From assembly GCA_035760645.1 (NCBI GenBank), contig DASTSO010000116.1, positions 1 through 17,413 on the forward strand: a DNA stretch of 17,413 bases. Reading direction: 5' to 3'. Positions 7,393-14,268 of this stretch are shown here, piece after piece. The notes below the pieces were generated by a model, which searched no databases, had not been told where the DNA came from, and worked only from the letters and a program-made list of their open reading frames with translations. Within the stretch, counting starts at the first letter, position 1. Each line of letters opens with the position of its first letter. The stretch is from DASSTY01 sp035760645. Its GTDB lineage: Bacteria > Gemmatimonadota > Gemmatimonadetes > Gemmatimonadales > GWC2-71-9. The translations under genes were made by a program, and so were the position numbers.

Positions 7393-8097
7393 ATGAATCG
7401 CTACTGGCTGCGGATCGCCCTGGGGGCGATCGGAATCTTCGTTCTGGGAATGGTGGTGGTGACGGGGTTCCGGCGCGGGAAGTCGGAGGTCTCGAAGCGG
7501 TTGAGCGGGATCGCCTTCGCCCAGGCGCTGGTCCCCGCGAAGCTCGGCGCCCTGACGCTCGACGGCGCCCGGCTCGGCACCGTGGACCGCATCCACATCG
7601 CGCGCGACTCCGCCGGGGGGCAGCGGCAGATGACCGTGACCGTGGCCCCGGCCGACTCGGCCGACCTGGCGCGCCTGGAGGCCTGCCCCGCCCTCGCCGG
7701 CGACCTCGACCAGCTCTTCCAGGACGAGGGCGAGGGCCTCCGCTGCACCGCGGCCGACACGGCGGGGCTGGCGCGCTTCGGCACCCTGACGGCCGCGGGC
7801 ACCGACCTCGCGCGACCGCTCTACGCCCCGGCCGACCAGGTCGCGAAGTTCGACCGGGACGACGACCACGACGGGGCGCAGGTGATCGACATCCGCGCCG
7901 ACAGCGGCTCGGGCCGGGCCAACATCACCGTCCAGAACGCCGACGGCCGGAAGCTGGTCCAGATCCAGGCCGACTCGCAGCACGGGGCATGGATCGACGT
8001 CCGCGACAACAACGGCAAGCCGGTCTTCCAGCTCCGGGCGGATTCGACGGGGGTGGAGATGAAGGCGGGCGGGAAGCGGACGAGCGTGCGGCGGTGA
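7393..8097 (+). CDS. Membrane-anchored protein with three C-terminal ADS repeats
   Basis: A 234-residue protein of unknown family. Residues ~7-25 form one hydrophobic helix after a basic start, so it is probably an N-terminally anchored protein facing the periplasm, or a secreted one. The middle has Asp/Ala-rich stretches and two cysteines. The last ~75 residues contain three imperfect ~22-residue repeats: VIDIRADSGSGRANITVQN, LVQIQADSQHGAWIDVRDN and VFQLRADSTGVEMKA. Each has two beta strands around ADS and a turn with NADGRK or NNGKP, suggesting a small beta-repeat domain. The ATG has a strong GGAGG at 6-nt spacing. The gene converges on the MFS transporter with only 7 bp between stops. Confidence 0.82.
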   Translation: MNRYWLRIALGAIGIFVLGMVVVTGFRRGKSEVSKRLSGIAFAQALVPAKLGALTLDGARLGTVDRIHIARDSAGGQRQMTVTVAPADSADLARLEACPALAGDLDQLFQDEGEGLRCTAADTAGLARFGTLTAAGTDLARPLYAPADQVAKFDRDDDHDGAQVIDIRADSGSGRANITVQNADGRKLVQIQADSQHGAWIDVRDNNGKPVFQLRADSTGVEMKAGGKRTSVRR

Positions 8098-8112
8098 GCT
8101 CGCCTCACCGCC
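8090..8112. terminator. Hairpin spanning both convergent stop codons
   Basis: GGCGGTGAG (8090-8098) and CTCACCGCC (8104-8112) are a perfect 9-bp inverted repeat with a 5-nt loop. The stem contains the TGA of the upstream plus-strand gene and the TGA of the minus-strand MFS gene. There is no T-run, so it is not a standard intrinsic terminator; a bidirectional transcript end or mRNA 3' stabiliser is possible. Confidence 0.4.
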
Positions 8113-9331
8113 CTCGCGGCGCCACCGCCGCCCAGCCCACCACCGCCAGCACCATCGCCGCGGCCGAGAGCAGGAAGGCGGCGGGACCACCCGAGCGCTG
8201 GTAGACCTCGCCGAAGACCAGCCCCGCGGGCAGCGCCGCGAAGCCGGTGATCGCGTGGTACGCGCCGAAGCCGCGTCCGGCACGCGTCGTCGGCGCGAGG
8301 CGCGCCACCATCGCCCGCTCGGCGGCCTCGGTGAGGCCCGCGACGAGCCCGAAGGCCAGGAAGACGGCGATCGCCCCGGCGGGAGTGAGCCGCGCGCCGA
8401 GCCCGGCGACCACCGCCGCGAAGAGAAGGCCACCCATCGCCACCGTCGCGCGCGGGCCGATCCGGTCGGTGAGCCGGCCGCCCGGATACGAGCCCGCGCT
8501 TCGCACCACGTGCAGCGCCGCCCAGACGAGCGGGATCAGCGGCACCGCGACGCCGAGGTCCTGCAGCCGGAGCAGCATGAGCGCCTCGGGCACGCGGGCG
8601 AGGACGAGGGCGGCGAGGGCCAGGAGGGGAGGCCAGAGGGCGGAACGGCCGGAGGGCGGGACGGCGGGAACGGCGCTCCGTGCGACGGATGGCCTCCCGG
8701 CGCCGGAGCCCACTCCCGCCGTCCCGCCCTTCCGCCGTCCGGCCTTGCGCAGCACGACGGCCAGCACCCCCACCGCCACCACCCCCGGCACCACGCTCCA
8801 CTCGATCACGCGGCGCACGTCGGCGCCGGTCTGAAGCAGCCACCAGGCGGCCAGAGAGCCGAGGACGGCGCCGAAGTGGTCGGCGGCGCGGTGGAAGCCG
8901 AAGGCGCGGCCGCGGGCGGCGGGGTCGGCGACCTCGGCGATGAGCGCGTCGCGCGGCGGGGTGCGGAGGCCCTTGCCGATGCGGTCGATGACGCGGAAGC
9001 CGACGACCTGCCAGGCGGCCCCGGCCACCGCCATCAGCGGGCGCACGAGGACCGCCGTGGCGTAGCCGCCGAGGATGAGCGGCGCGCGCCACCCCGGGCG
9101 GTCGGCGAGGCGGCCGCTCACCCACTTGAGCACGGCGCTCGTGAGATCGGCGGCGCCGTCCAGCGCGCCGAGCGCGACGGCGCCGCCGCCCAGCGGCCCC
9201 GCGACGAGCGCGGGGAGGAGCGGATAGACCATCTCGCTCGCGAAGTCGTTGAAGAGCGAGACCAGCGCGAGGCCGCGAACCGTGGGCGGGACCGCCGCCG
9301 GGGGCGGGGCCGCGGCCGGGTGCGCGCTCAC
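8105..9331 (-). CDS. MFS transporter
   Basis: A 408-residue major facilitator with about twelve hydrophobic segments. The early FNDFASEMVYPLLPALV and the cytoplasmic loop VIDRIGKGLRTPPRDALIA are typical of a drug/solute MFS group; substrate is not predictable. Residues ~197-230, the central loop between the two six-helix halves, are encoded by an inverted pair of the 15-mer repeat and read RKGGTAG...SAVPAVPPSGRS. The repeat thus seems to have inserted where a loop tolerates length. The GTG start at 9331 overlaps the GWxTD stop as GTGA, so translation is probably coupled. Reading further upstream in frame would run through the GWxTD gene and is not credible. The final TGA lies in a hairpin shared with the convergent gene. 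Confidence 0.88.
   Translation of the reverse strand: MSAHPAAAPPPAAVPPTVRGLALVSLFNDFASEMVYPLLPALVAGPLGGGAVALGALDGAADLTSAVLKWVSGRLADRPGWRAPLILGGYATAVLVRPLMAVAGAAWQVVGFRVIDRIGKGLRTPPRDALIAEVADPAARGRAFGFHRAADHFGAVLGSLAAWWLLQTGADVRRVIEWSVVPGVVAVGVLAVVLRKAGRRKGGTAGVGSGAGRPSVARSAVPAVPPSGRSALWPPLLALAALVLARVPEALMLLRLQDLGVAVPLIPLVWAALHVVRSAGSYPGGRLTDRIGPRATVAMGGLLFAAVVAGLGARLTPAGAIAVFLAFGLVAGLTEAAERAMVARLAPTTRAGRGFGAYHAITGFAALPAGLVFGEVYQRSGGPAAFLLSAAAMVLAVVGWAAVAPRGR
8641..8741. repeat. Inverted pair of the 15-mer repeat inside the MFS gene
   Basis: GGCGGGACGGCGGGA (8655-8669) and its exact complement TCCCGCCGTCCCGCC (8714-8728) face each other across 44 bp. The outer flanks (about 8641-8654 and 8729-8741) also pair imperfectly (CGGCCGGAG against CTTCCGCCGTCCGG). 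Both arms are translated in the MFS gene. Confidence 0.88.
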
Positions 9332-11625
9332 CGCAGCGGCTCCGGCGCCACCACCTCGAACCACGTCCGCCGCTGGTCCCGCCGCCCCGCCGCGTCGGTC
9401 ACGACGAGGTCGAGCCAGTAGCGTCCCGGCGCGAGCGTGGCGAGCCGCAGCGTGCGGCGCCCGCGCGCCACCGGGCCCTCGGCCTGCGCGTCGGCGGCGA
9501 TCCGGACCGGGGCGGGCGCGCGGTGGAAGAGACCGCCCTTCCGCTGCGACGTGACGACGAGCTCGGTGCGGTAGCGCTCGCCGGCGGCGAGGCCGTAGAC
9601 CTCGTAGTAGAGCTCGAGGTCGCTCGTCCGCGCGTAGGAGGCGAAGGGGCTGAAGTAGACGGTGTCGCCGGGCGCGGGCTGCCAGGTGAGCGGGAGGGGA
9701 CGCCAGCCCAGGACGAGGTCGCTCACGGCGAGGCGGCGGCCGCCGAAGTCGCCGACGCGCAGCGTGTCGCGCGGGAGGAGGGTGCCGGGTGCCGCGTCGC
9801 CCGCGCCGTACTGTACCGCCGTGCGCCAGCGCCAGTTGCCGGGCGGCACCGGGACGGCGAGCCGGCCGTCGAGGTACGCGCCGCGCGGGACCGGGGCCGG
9901 CGTGTAGAGCACCAGCGTCGTGTCGCGCACGACGACCGGGGTGCCGCGCGCGTCGAGCGCGGCGAGGCGGAGGCGCACGAGATGCCGCCACCCCTCGGCG
10001 GTGGCGTCGGGATGCGTCGCGACGCCCGGGATCGCGAAGACGACGTGCACGAGACTCGCGCCGCCCCCCTCGCCCGTGTCGCCCGCATCGCTCGCGCGCC
10101 CCACCGCGAGGTAGCGGATCGCCACCGGCAGCGGGGCGGCGAAGCGGAGCTCGTAGGAGTCGGTGGTCGTCCCCGTCGCGATGCTCCAGCGCCCCAGGCC
10201 GCGCTCGCGCGCGAGCTCGCGCTCGCCGGCGGAGGTGCCGTACCAGGCGGCGAGCCGGCCGTACATCGGGTCGAGCTCCTGGCGCGAGAGGAGCACCTCG
10301 GTGGGCTGCGGCATGTAGCGCGTCTCGCGCGGGCCCGAGCAGCCCTGGTAGAGGTCGAGCACGCTCTCGAGGAGCCGGTAGTCGTCGACGTCGGAGCCGG
10401 CGCCGAAGTGGAAGAGGAGATCGCCGTCGGGCCGCGCGTAGCGCCACGACTCGTTCGGCATCATCTGGAACAGCGGCGTCCGCACCCGGCTGGTGGGCTC
10501 GCCGTGGCGGACGTAGATGACGCCGCGGTCGTCGAGCTCGGTGCTGCCCGTGCGCACGGTGCAGCCCGAGCCCGGCCAGTAGACGCGCTTCGTCGTGGCG
10601 AGCGCGAAGTGCCGCCGCGCGTAGGCGAGGCGCCGGTAGTGCTCGGCGAGGCGCTCGCCCGAGCGGCGCAGCTCGTCGGCGTCGCGGCTCGCCCAGAAGC
10701 GGCGGAGGAACGCGACGCGCGCCGCGCCATGCGCCGCGTCGAGCTCGCGGAGCACGCTGTCGGCGACGAGAAAGGCGAGGTCGGCGCGGTAGCCCGCCAC
10801 CGTGGCCGAGTCGTCGCTCGCCGCGCCGGCGTAGTAGTCCGCCGCGCCGCCCGGACGCCCCGTGGCGAGCCGCGTGCGCGCGAGCTCGAGGTGGGCGAGG
10901 CCGGGGTCGGCGCCGGTCGCGAGATAGCGCTCGAAGGCGGCGATCGCCGTGTCGGGGCTGCCCACCTCGCGCTCGAGCCGGCCCAGGGCGAGCAGCGCGC
11001 CGGGCGAAGCATCGGGATGCGCCGCCTCGGCGGCCCGCAGCGCGGCGAGCGCGACGCGCCACGCCTCGGGGTCGCGGAAGCGAAAGGGGATGCGCGCGAG
11101 AGCGTCGAGCGCGGGCGCGAACGCCGGGTCGAGCGTGACGGCGCGGGCGAGGAGCCCGATGGCGTCGGCGAGCTCGCCGACGCCGTTGCGGGTGCCCAGG
11201 GCGAGCGGGTCGCGCCGCGCCGCCTCGGAGGCGCCGAAGCGGGCGAGCGCCCGGCCGTAGACCGGCCAGGGCCAGCCGGGCGCCGCGCGCTCGGCGCGGC
11301 GGAAGCCGGCGCCCGCGTCGTCGTAGCGGAACGGCTTGCCGAGATCGCCCAGGCGCAGCTCGACGAGCGCGAGCCGGGTCTCGAGCAGGGGATCCTCGCG
11401 CCGGGCGCGGAGCGCGGCCTTCGCGGCGCGCTCGACGCGGAGCACGGCCGTGGAGTCGGCGAGGCGGTCGAGCGAGTCGCGCCAGGCGGCGAGCGCGGCG
11501 CGGTCGGCCGGCGCCTGGGCCGCGGCGGGGCGCGGGCGCGCGAGGGCGAGCGCCGCGAGGAGGGCGAGCGCGGCGCGGGGCGCGACGAGCGCGGGACGGC
11601 GGGGCGGGCGGGCGGCGCGGGGCAT
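9328..11625 (-). CDS. Secreted GWxTD-domain protein with N-terminal TPR-like region
   Basis: A 765-residue exported protein. It starts with a long Arg-rich signal peptide (cleavage near AAAQA, residue ~37). Residues ~40-290 are Ala/Leu-rich helix pairs of TPR type, for example DTAIAAFERYLATGADPGLAHLELAR. The GWxTD domain follows: FWASRDADELRRSGERLAEHYRRLAYARRHF from residue 310, then DDRGVIYVRHGEP near 363-375. The literal GWxTD tetrad is replaced by ELDDRG. The remaining ~390 residues look beta-rich. The family is common in Bacteroidota/Gemmatimonadota and its biochemical function is unknown. The ATG at 11625 starts the signal peptide; a TATAGT lies 7 nt upstream, so the message may be leaderless. 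The stop overlaps the MFS start (GTGA), which implies one transcript. Confidence 0.85.
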   Translation of the reverse strand: MPRAARPPRRPALVAPRAALALLAALALARPRPAAAQAPADRAALAAWRDSLDRLADSTAVLRVERAAKAALRARREDPLLETRLALVELRLGDLGKPFRYDDAGAGFRRAERAAPGWPWPVYGRALARFGASEAARRDPLALGTRNGVGELADAIGLLARAVTLDPAFAPALDALARIPFRFRDPEAWRVALAALRAAEAAHPDASPGALLALGRLEREVGSPDTAIAAFERYLATGADPGLAHLELARTRLATGRPGGAADYYAGAASDDSATVAGYRADLAFLVADSVLRELDAAHGAARVAFLRRFWASRDADELRRSGERLAEHYRRLAYARRHFALATTKRVYWPGSGCTVRTGSTELDDRGVIYVRHGEPTSRVRTPLFQMMPNESWRYARPDGDLLFHFGAGSDVDDYRLLESVLDLYQGCSGPRETRYMPQPTEVLLSRQELDPMYGRLAAWYGTSAGERELARERGLGRWSIATGTTTDSYELRFAAPLPVAIRYLAVGRASDAGDTGEGGGASLVHVVFAIPGVATHPDATAEGWRHLVRLRLAALDARGTPVVVRDTTLVLYTPAPVPRGAYLDGRLAVPVPPGNWRWRTAVQYGAGDAAPGTLLPRDTLRVGDFGGRRLAVSDLVLGWRPLPLTWQPAPGDTVYFSPFASYARTSDLELYYEVYGLAAGERYRTELVVTSQRKGGLFHRAPAPVRIAADAQAEGPVARGRRTLRLATLAPGRYWLDLVVTDAAGRRDQRRTWFEVVAPEPLR

Positions 11626-11648
11626 CGGTGATACTATACAACACGAAC
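11626..11648. promoter_or_regulatory. 23-bp divergent start region with AT-rich -10-like boxes
   Basis: Only 23 bp separate the ATGs of the GWxTD gene (minus, 11625) and the metallopeptidase (plus, 11649). The stretch holds one of the few AT-rich clusters in the window, ATACTATACA (11631-11640). On the minus strand it reads TATAGT, 5 of 6 to the -10 consensus, ending 7 nt before the ATG. On the plus strand TATACA ends 8 nt before the other ATG. Both spacings would start transcription at or next to the start codon. No -35 match or Shine-Dalgarno site is evident. Confidence 0.5.
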
Positions 11649-12680
11649 ATGACGCACGAATCCGCACGCTTCCACGAGAGCACCTTCCCCTCGCGGCCGA
11701 TCCGCGACCTGGGGCTCGCGATTCCGGGCACGCGGCTCGAGCCGGTGCTCGCGGAGTTCGCGCGCGAGCTCGCGCGCGCGGGGATCACCGGGGTGCGGCC
11801 GAGGTTCTATCTCTCGACCGAGTGGGGCGTGCCGTTCGAGACGGTCGCCATCGCGATCCCCTTCTATCTGGCGCACCCCGAGCTCACCGCGCTGCACGCC
11901 GAGCGCGCGGGGCACGTCGAGGGGACCGGGCGGGCGGACGTGCTGCGCTACCTGCGGCACGAGATGGGGCACGTCGTCAACTACGCCTGGCGGCTCTACG
12001 ACGACCCGCGCTGGGTGGAGGCGTTCGGCGCGATCACGCAGCCGTACGAGGAGGACTACCGCCCCGAGCCGTTCAGCCGCCGCTTCGTGCGGCACCTGCC
12101 GGGGTGGTACGCGCAGAAGCACCCGGACGAGGACTGGGCCGAGACGTTCGCGGTGTGGATGACGCCAGGACTCGACTGGCGCGCGGAGTACGCCGGCTGG
12201 CCGACCGCGCTCGCCAAGCTCGAGCTCTGCGACGCGCTGATGCGGGAGGTGCGCGGCCGCGCGCCGCTGGTCACCGAGGAGGAGCTCGACGAGGACGTCG
12301 GGGAGATCGAGTACTCGCTCGACGAGTTCTATCGCCGCGCGGAGGACCCCGCGCGCGACACGCTCCCGCCCGGGCTCGACGGCGCGCTGCGCGCGATCTT
12401 CGAGGACCTGGGCGACGGGGTCGGGATCTCCCCCGAGGCCCCGAGTCCCGCCGGGGCGCTCATCCGCGCGCTCGAGCGCACGCTCGCGGCGAACGTCTAC
12501 CGCTGGACCGGCCACTTCCCCGAGCGCACCGCCCCGCTCGTGCGCCACCTCGCCCGCCGCGCCGACGCGCTGCACCTGGGCTTCGCGCCCGAGCGCGAGC
12601 GCGAGGCGGTCGTCGCGCTCACCACGCTGGTGACGGCGCTCGCGATGAACCACGTGCATCGCGGGCACTACCTGCCCTAG
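11649..12680 (+). CDS. Putative zinc metallopeptidase
   Basis: A 343-residue protein with the zincin motif RHEMGHVVNYAWRL (His104, Glu105, His108) and a later HPDEDWAETFAVWMTP whose Glu165 is a likely third zinc ligand. This pairing of HExxH with a DEDWAETFA motif resembles the putative zinc-binding metallopeptidase family (PF15887 type). There is no signal peptide or membrane segment, so it is probably cytoplasmic. Substrate is unknown. The C-terminal half contains acidic segments and a helical end. The frame also offers GTG at 11628 (adding MILYNTN), but that would leave only 2 bp to the divergent gene and would translate the candidate promoter; I prefer the ATG at 11649. The stop TAG lies in a TAGCACC-type repeat and is 3 bp from the convergent esterase stop. 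Confidence 0.85.
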   Translation: MTHESARFHESTFPSRPIRDLGLAIPGTRLEPVLAEFARELARAGITGVRPRFYLSTEWGVPFETVAIAIPFYLAHPELTALHAERAGHVEGTGRADVLRYLRHEMGHVVNYAWRLYDDPRWVEAFGAITQPYEEDYRPEPFSRRFVRHLPGWYAQKHPDEDWAETFAVWMTPGLDWRAEYAGWPTALAKLELCDALMREVRGRAPLVTEEELDEDVGEIEYSLDEFYRRAEDPARDTLPPGLDGALRAIFEDLGDGVGISPEAPSPAGALIRALERTLAANVYRWTGHFPERTAPLVRHLARRADALHLGFAPEREREAVVALTTLVTALAMNHVHRGHYLP

Positions 12681-12688
12681 CACCTAGC
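12675..12688. repeat. 14-bp TAGCACC repeat fragment supplying two stop codons
   Basis: CCCTAGCACCTAGC here is identical to 16161-16174 in the large inverted repeat. Its first CTAG gives the TAG stop of the plus-strand metallopeptidase (12678-12680). Its second CTAG, read on the other strand, gives the TAG stop of the esterase (12684-12686). The two stop codons are 3 bp apart. Confidence 0.85.
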
Positions 12689-13997
12689 GCACGCGCGCCT
12701 CGAAGAACGCCACCACCGCGGCCACGGTCTCCGCCGGTGCGGGGGTGCCGGTCGTGAAGCTGTGATCCCCGCCCGCGACGACGACGAGCGTCGACGGCAC
12801 GCCGGCGGCGCGGAGCAGCGCATCGAGCCGTTCGGACTGCTCGACGCCGACCATCGCGTCGGCGTCCCCGTGCACGAGGAGGAACGGCGCGTCGTCGCTC
12901 GACACCCAGCGCACGGGGCTCGCGTCGCGAATCGAGGCGGCGGTCGTGTCGGGCCACGCGGGGAACTCGTTCCGCAGCGCCGAGGCCTGGATCCCCGCGA
13001 CCTCGCTCCCGCGCGTGAGGTCGGTGATCGGCGCGAGCACGGCGACGGCGCGCACGCGGCTCGACCGGTCGGCCCAGCCCCCCGCGCCCTCGTCCGTCCC
13101 CTCGGGCACCGTGCCGAGCGCGGCGACGATGTGCCCGCCCGCGCTCTGGCCCCAGGCGCCGATCCGCTCGGCGTCGAGGTGCAGCGTGCCCGCGTGGGCG
13201 CGCAGCCAGCGCACGGCGCACTTCGCGTCCTCGAGCGGCGCGGGCCAGGGCGCGGGGCCCAGCCCGTTCGTCGTGTTCGAGAGCCGGTAATGGATCGGCA
13301 CGACGGCGAAGCCGCGCGCGAGGAGCTCGTCGCGAATCTGCGGATAAAGCGGGCTGTTGACGTTGTCGCCCTGCCACGCGCCGCCGTGCACCCACAGCGC
13401 GACCGGCAGTGGGCCCGTCGTGGCGGCCTTCGGGTAGAGCACGTCGAGCTTGAGCGCCACCGTGCCGCCGGTGCTCTTGGGCCCGGTGCAGTAGGTGACG
13501 CCGAGGACGTCGGCGTAGGGCCCCGACGTCGGGGGCGGCGGGGGAGGTGGCGGCGGCGGTGACGCCGTATCCGGCGGCAGCGGCGGCAGCGGCGGCGGAG
13601 GCGGCGGCGGGACCGCGAGCGCCACGGCGCGCACCCGGGCCGTCGCGCTCCGGCCCTCGCTCGCCGCGGTGACGACCGCGGTGCCGGTATCGAGGGCCGT
13701 CACCGCCCCGTCCGCCCCGACCCGCACGCGCAGCGTGTCGCTGCTCGTCCAGGTGAGGGCGCGGCCCGCGAGCACCTGCCCGCGAGCGTCGAGCGTCGTG
13801 GCCGTGAGCCACGCGGTCGCTCCCACCGCGACCTCGAGACTCTCCGGCGCGACCGTCACCTGCGCGACCGTCGGGGGCGTTCCCCCGCCCCCATTGTCCC
13901 CATCCGGCGGCGTGGGCTCCTCGCCGCTTCCGCACGCCGCCGCGATCCATACGCACGCGCCCGCCAGCACCGCCATGCCCGCGCGCCGCCACGACAC
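12684..13997 (-). CDS. Lipoprotein alpha/beta hydrolase with Ig-like domain and proline linker
   Basis: A 437-residue esterase-type enzyme. Order: signal peptide with a lipobox-like IAAAC (Cys22); a Ser/Asp/Gly-rich spacer; a bacterial Ig-like (BIG2-type) domain at about 43-125; a proline-rich linker containing runs of 7 and 10 Pro; then an alpha/beta hydrolase of the BD-FAE/carboxylesterase kind. The hydrolase shows the oxyanion motif HGGAW, nucleophile GQSAG (Ser285), HGDADAMV for the acid and GGDHSF for the His. It probably cleaves an ester outside the inner membrane; the substrate is unknown. The frame is open to 14108 with an ATG, but that would add 37 non-signal-like residues. GTG at 13997 (or ATG at 13976) gives a proper signal peptide. 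The linker DNA (13530-13615) is a GGCGGC-type low-complexity tract. Confidence 0.86.
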   Translation of the reverse strand: MSWRRAGMAVLAGACVWIAAACGSGEEPTPPDGDNGGGGTPPTVAQVTVAPESLEVAVGATAWLTATTLDARGQVLAGRALTWTSSDTLRVRVGADGAVTALDTGTAVVTAASEGRSATARVRAVALAVPPPPPPPLPPLPPDTASPPPPPPPPPPTSGPYADVLGVTYCTGPKSTGGTVALKLDVLYPKAATTGPLPVALWVHGGAWQGDNVNSPLYPQIRDELLARGFAVVPIHYRLSNTTNGLGPAPWPAPLEDAKCAVRWLRAHAGTLHLDAERIGAWGQSAGGHIVAALGTVPEGTDEGAGGWADRSSRVRAVAVLAPITDLTRGSEVAGIQASALRNEFPAWPDTTAASIRDASPVRWVSSDDAPFLLVHGDADAMVGVEQSERLDALLRAAGVPSTLVVVAGGDHSFTTGTPAPAETVAAVVAFFEARVR

Positions 13998-14031
13998 ACC
14001 ACCACCACGCTCGAGGGAATGCTGCCCAGGG

Positions 14032-14061
14032 GCCACAGGATATCGGGTCGAAGCCACAGGA
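14032..14061. promoter_or_regulatory. Direct repeat GCCACAGGA upstream of the esterase
   Basis: GCCACAGGA occurs at 14032-14040 and 14053-14061, 21 bp apart start to start (two helical turns), 35-64 bp upstream of the esterase GTG at 13997. Between them is ATATCGG, locally less GC-rich. The spacing on one DNA face would suit a dimeric regulator; no regulator is identified. Confidence 0.3.
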
Positions 14062-14140
14062 ATGCGGCGCGTTGCCGAAGAAAGCCCGCAGAAACCGCGC
14101 GCGGGCACGGGAACCGGGAGGGGTGAGGCAAGGTACGGGC

Positions 14141-14268
14141 CGGGCGGGAAAGGCGGGACGGCGGAAGAGGCGGGACGGCGGGAAACTCAGCAAGCGCGCG
14201 AGCCGCCGATGGGGACACCGGAGGGTCACTTCACGTCGAGCCCTCCCGCCGTCCCGCCCTCCTTCCCC
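14141..14268. repeat. Inverted 15-mer repeat cluster at the flavoprotein 3' end
   Basis: Left arm: GGCGGGACGGCGGAA (14152-14166, one base off) followed by the exact GGCGGGACGGCGGGA (14169-14183). Right arm: the exact complement TCCCGCCGTCCCGCC (14244-14258). The arms face each other across 60 bp. The right arm lies inside the flavoprotein's last codons; the left arm is intergenic. The rest of the esterase-flavoprotein gap (13998-14225) holds only the GCCACAGGA pair and no gene I can support. Confidence 0.87.

Noticed and set aside
11592..11610. Further copy of the 15-mer repeat in the GWxTD signal-peptide region
   Set aside because: It shares GCGGGACGGCGGG but differs on both sides; with an Arg/Pro-rich coding sequence this may be coincidence.
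8105..11788. A 1227-codon minus-strand frame joining the MFS gene to upstream sequence
   Set aside because: The upstream two-thirds is the out-of-frame shadow of the GWxTD gene; only the part from GTG 9331 is a protein family.
13530..13615. GGCGGC-type simple repeat as a mobile or regulatory element
   Set aside because: It is explained by the proline-rich linker of the esterase in the correct frame.
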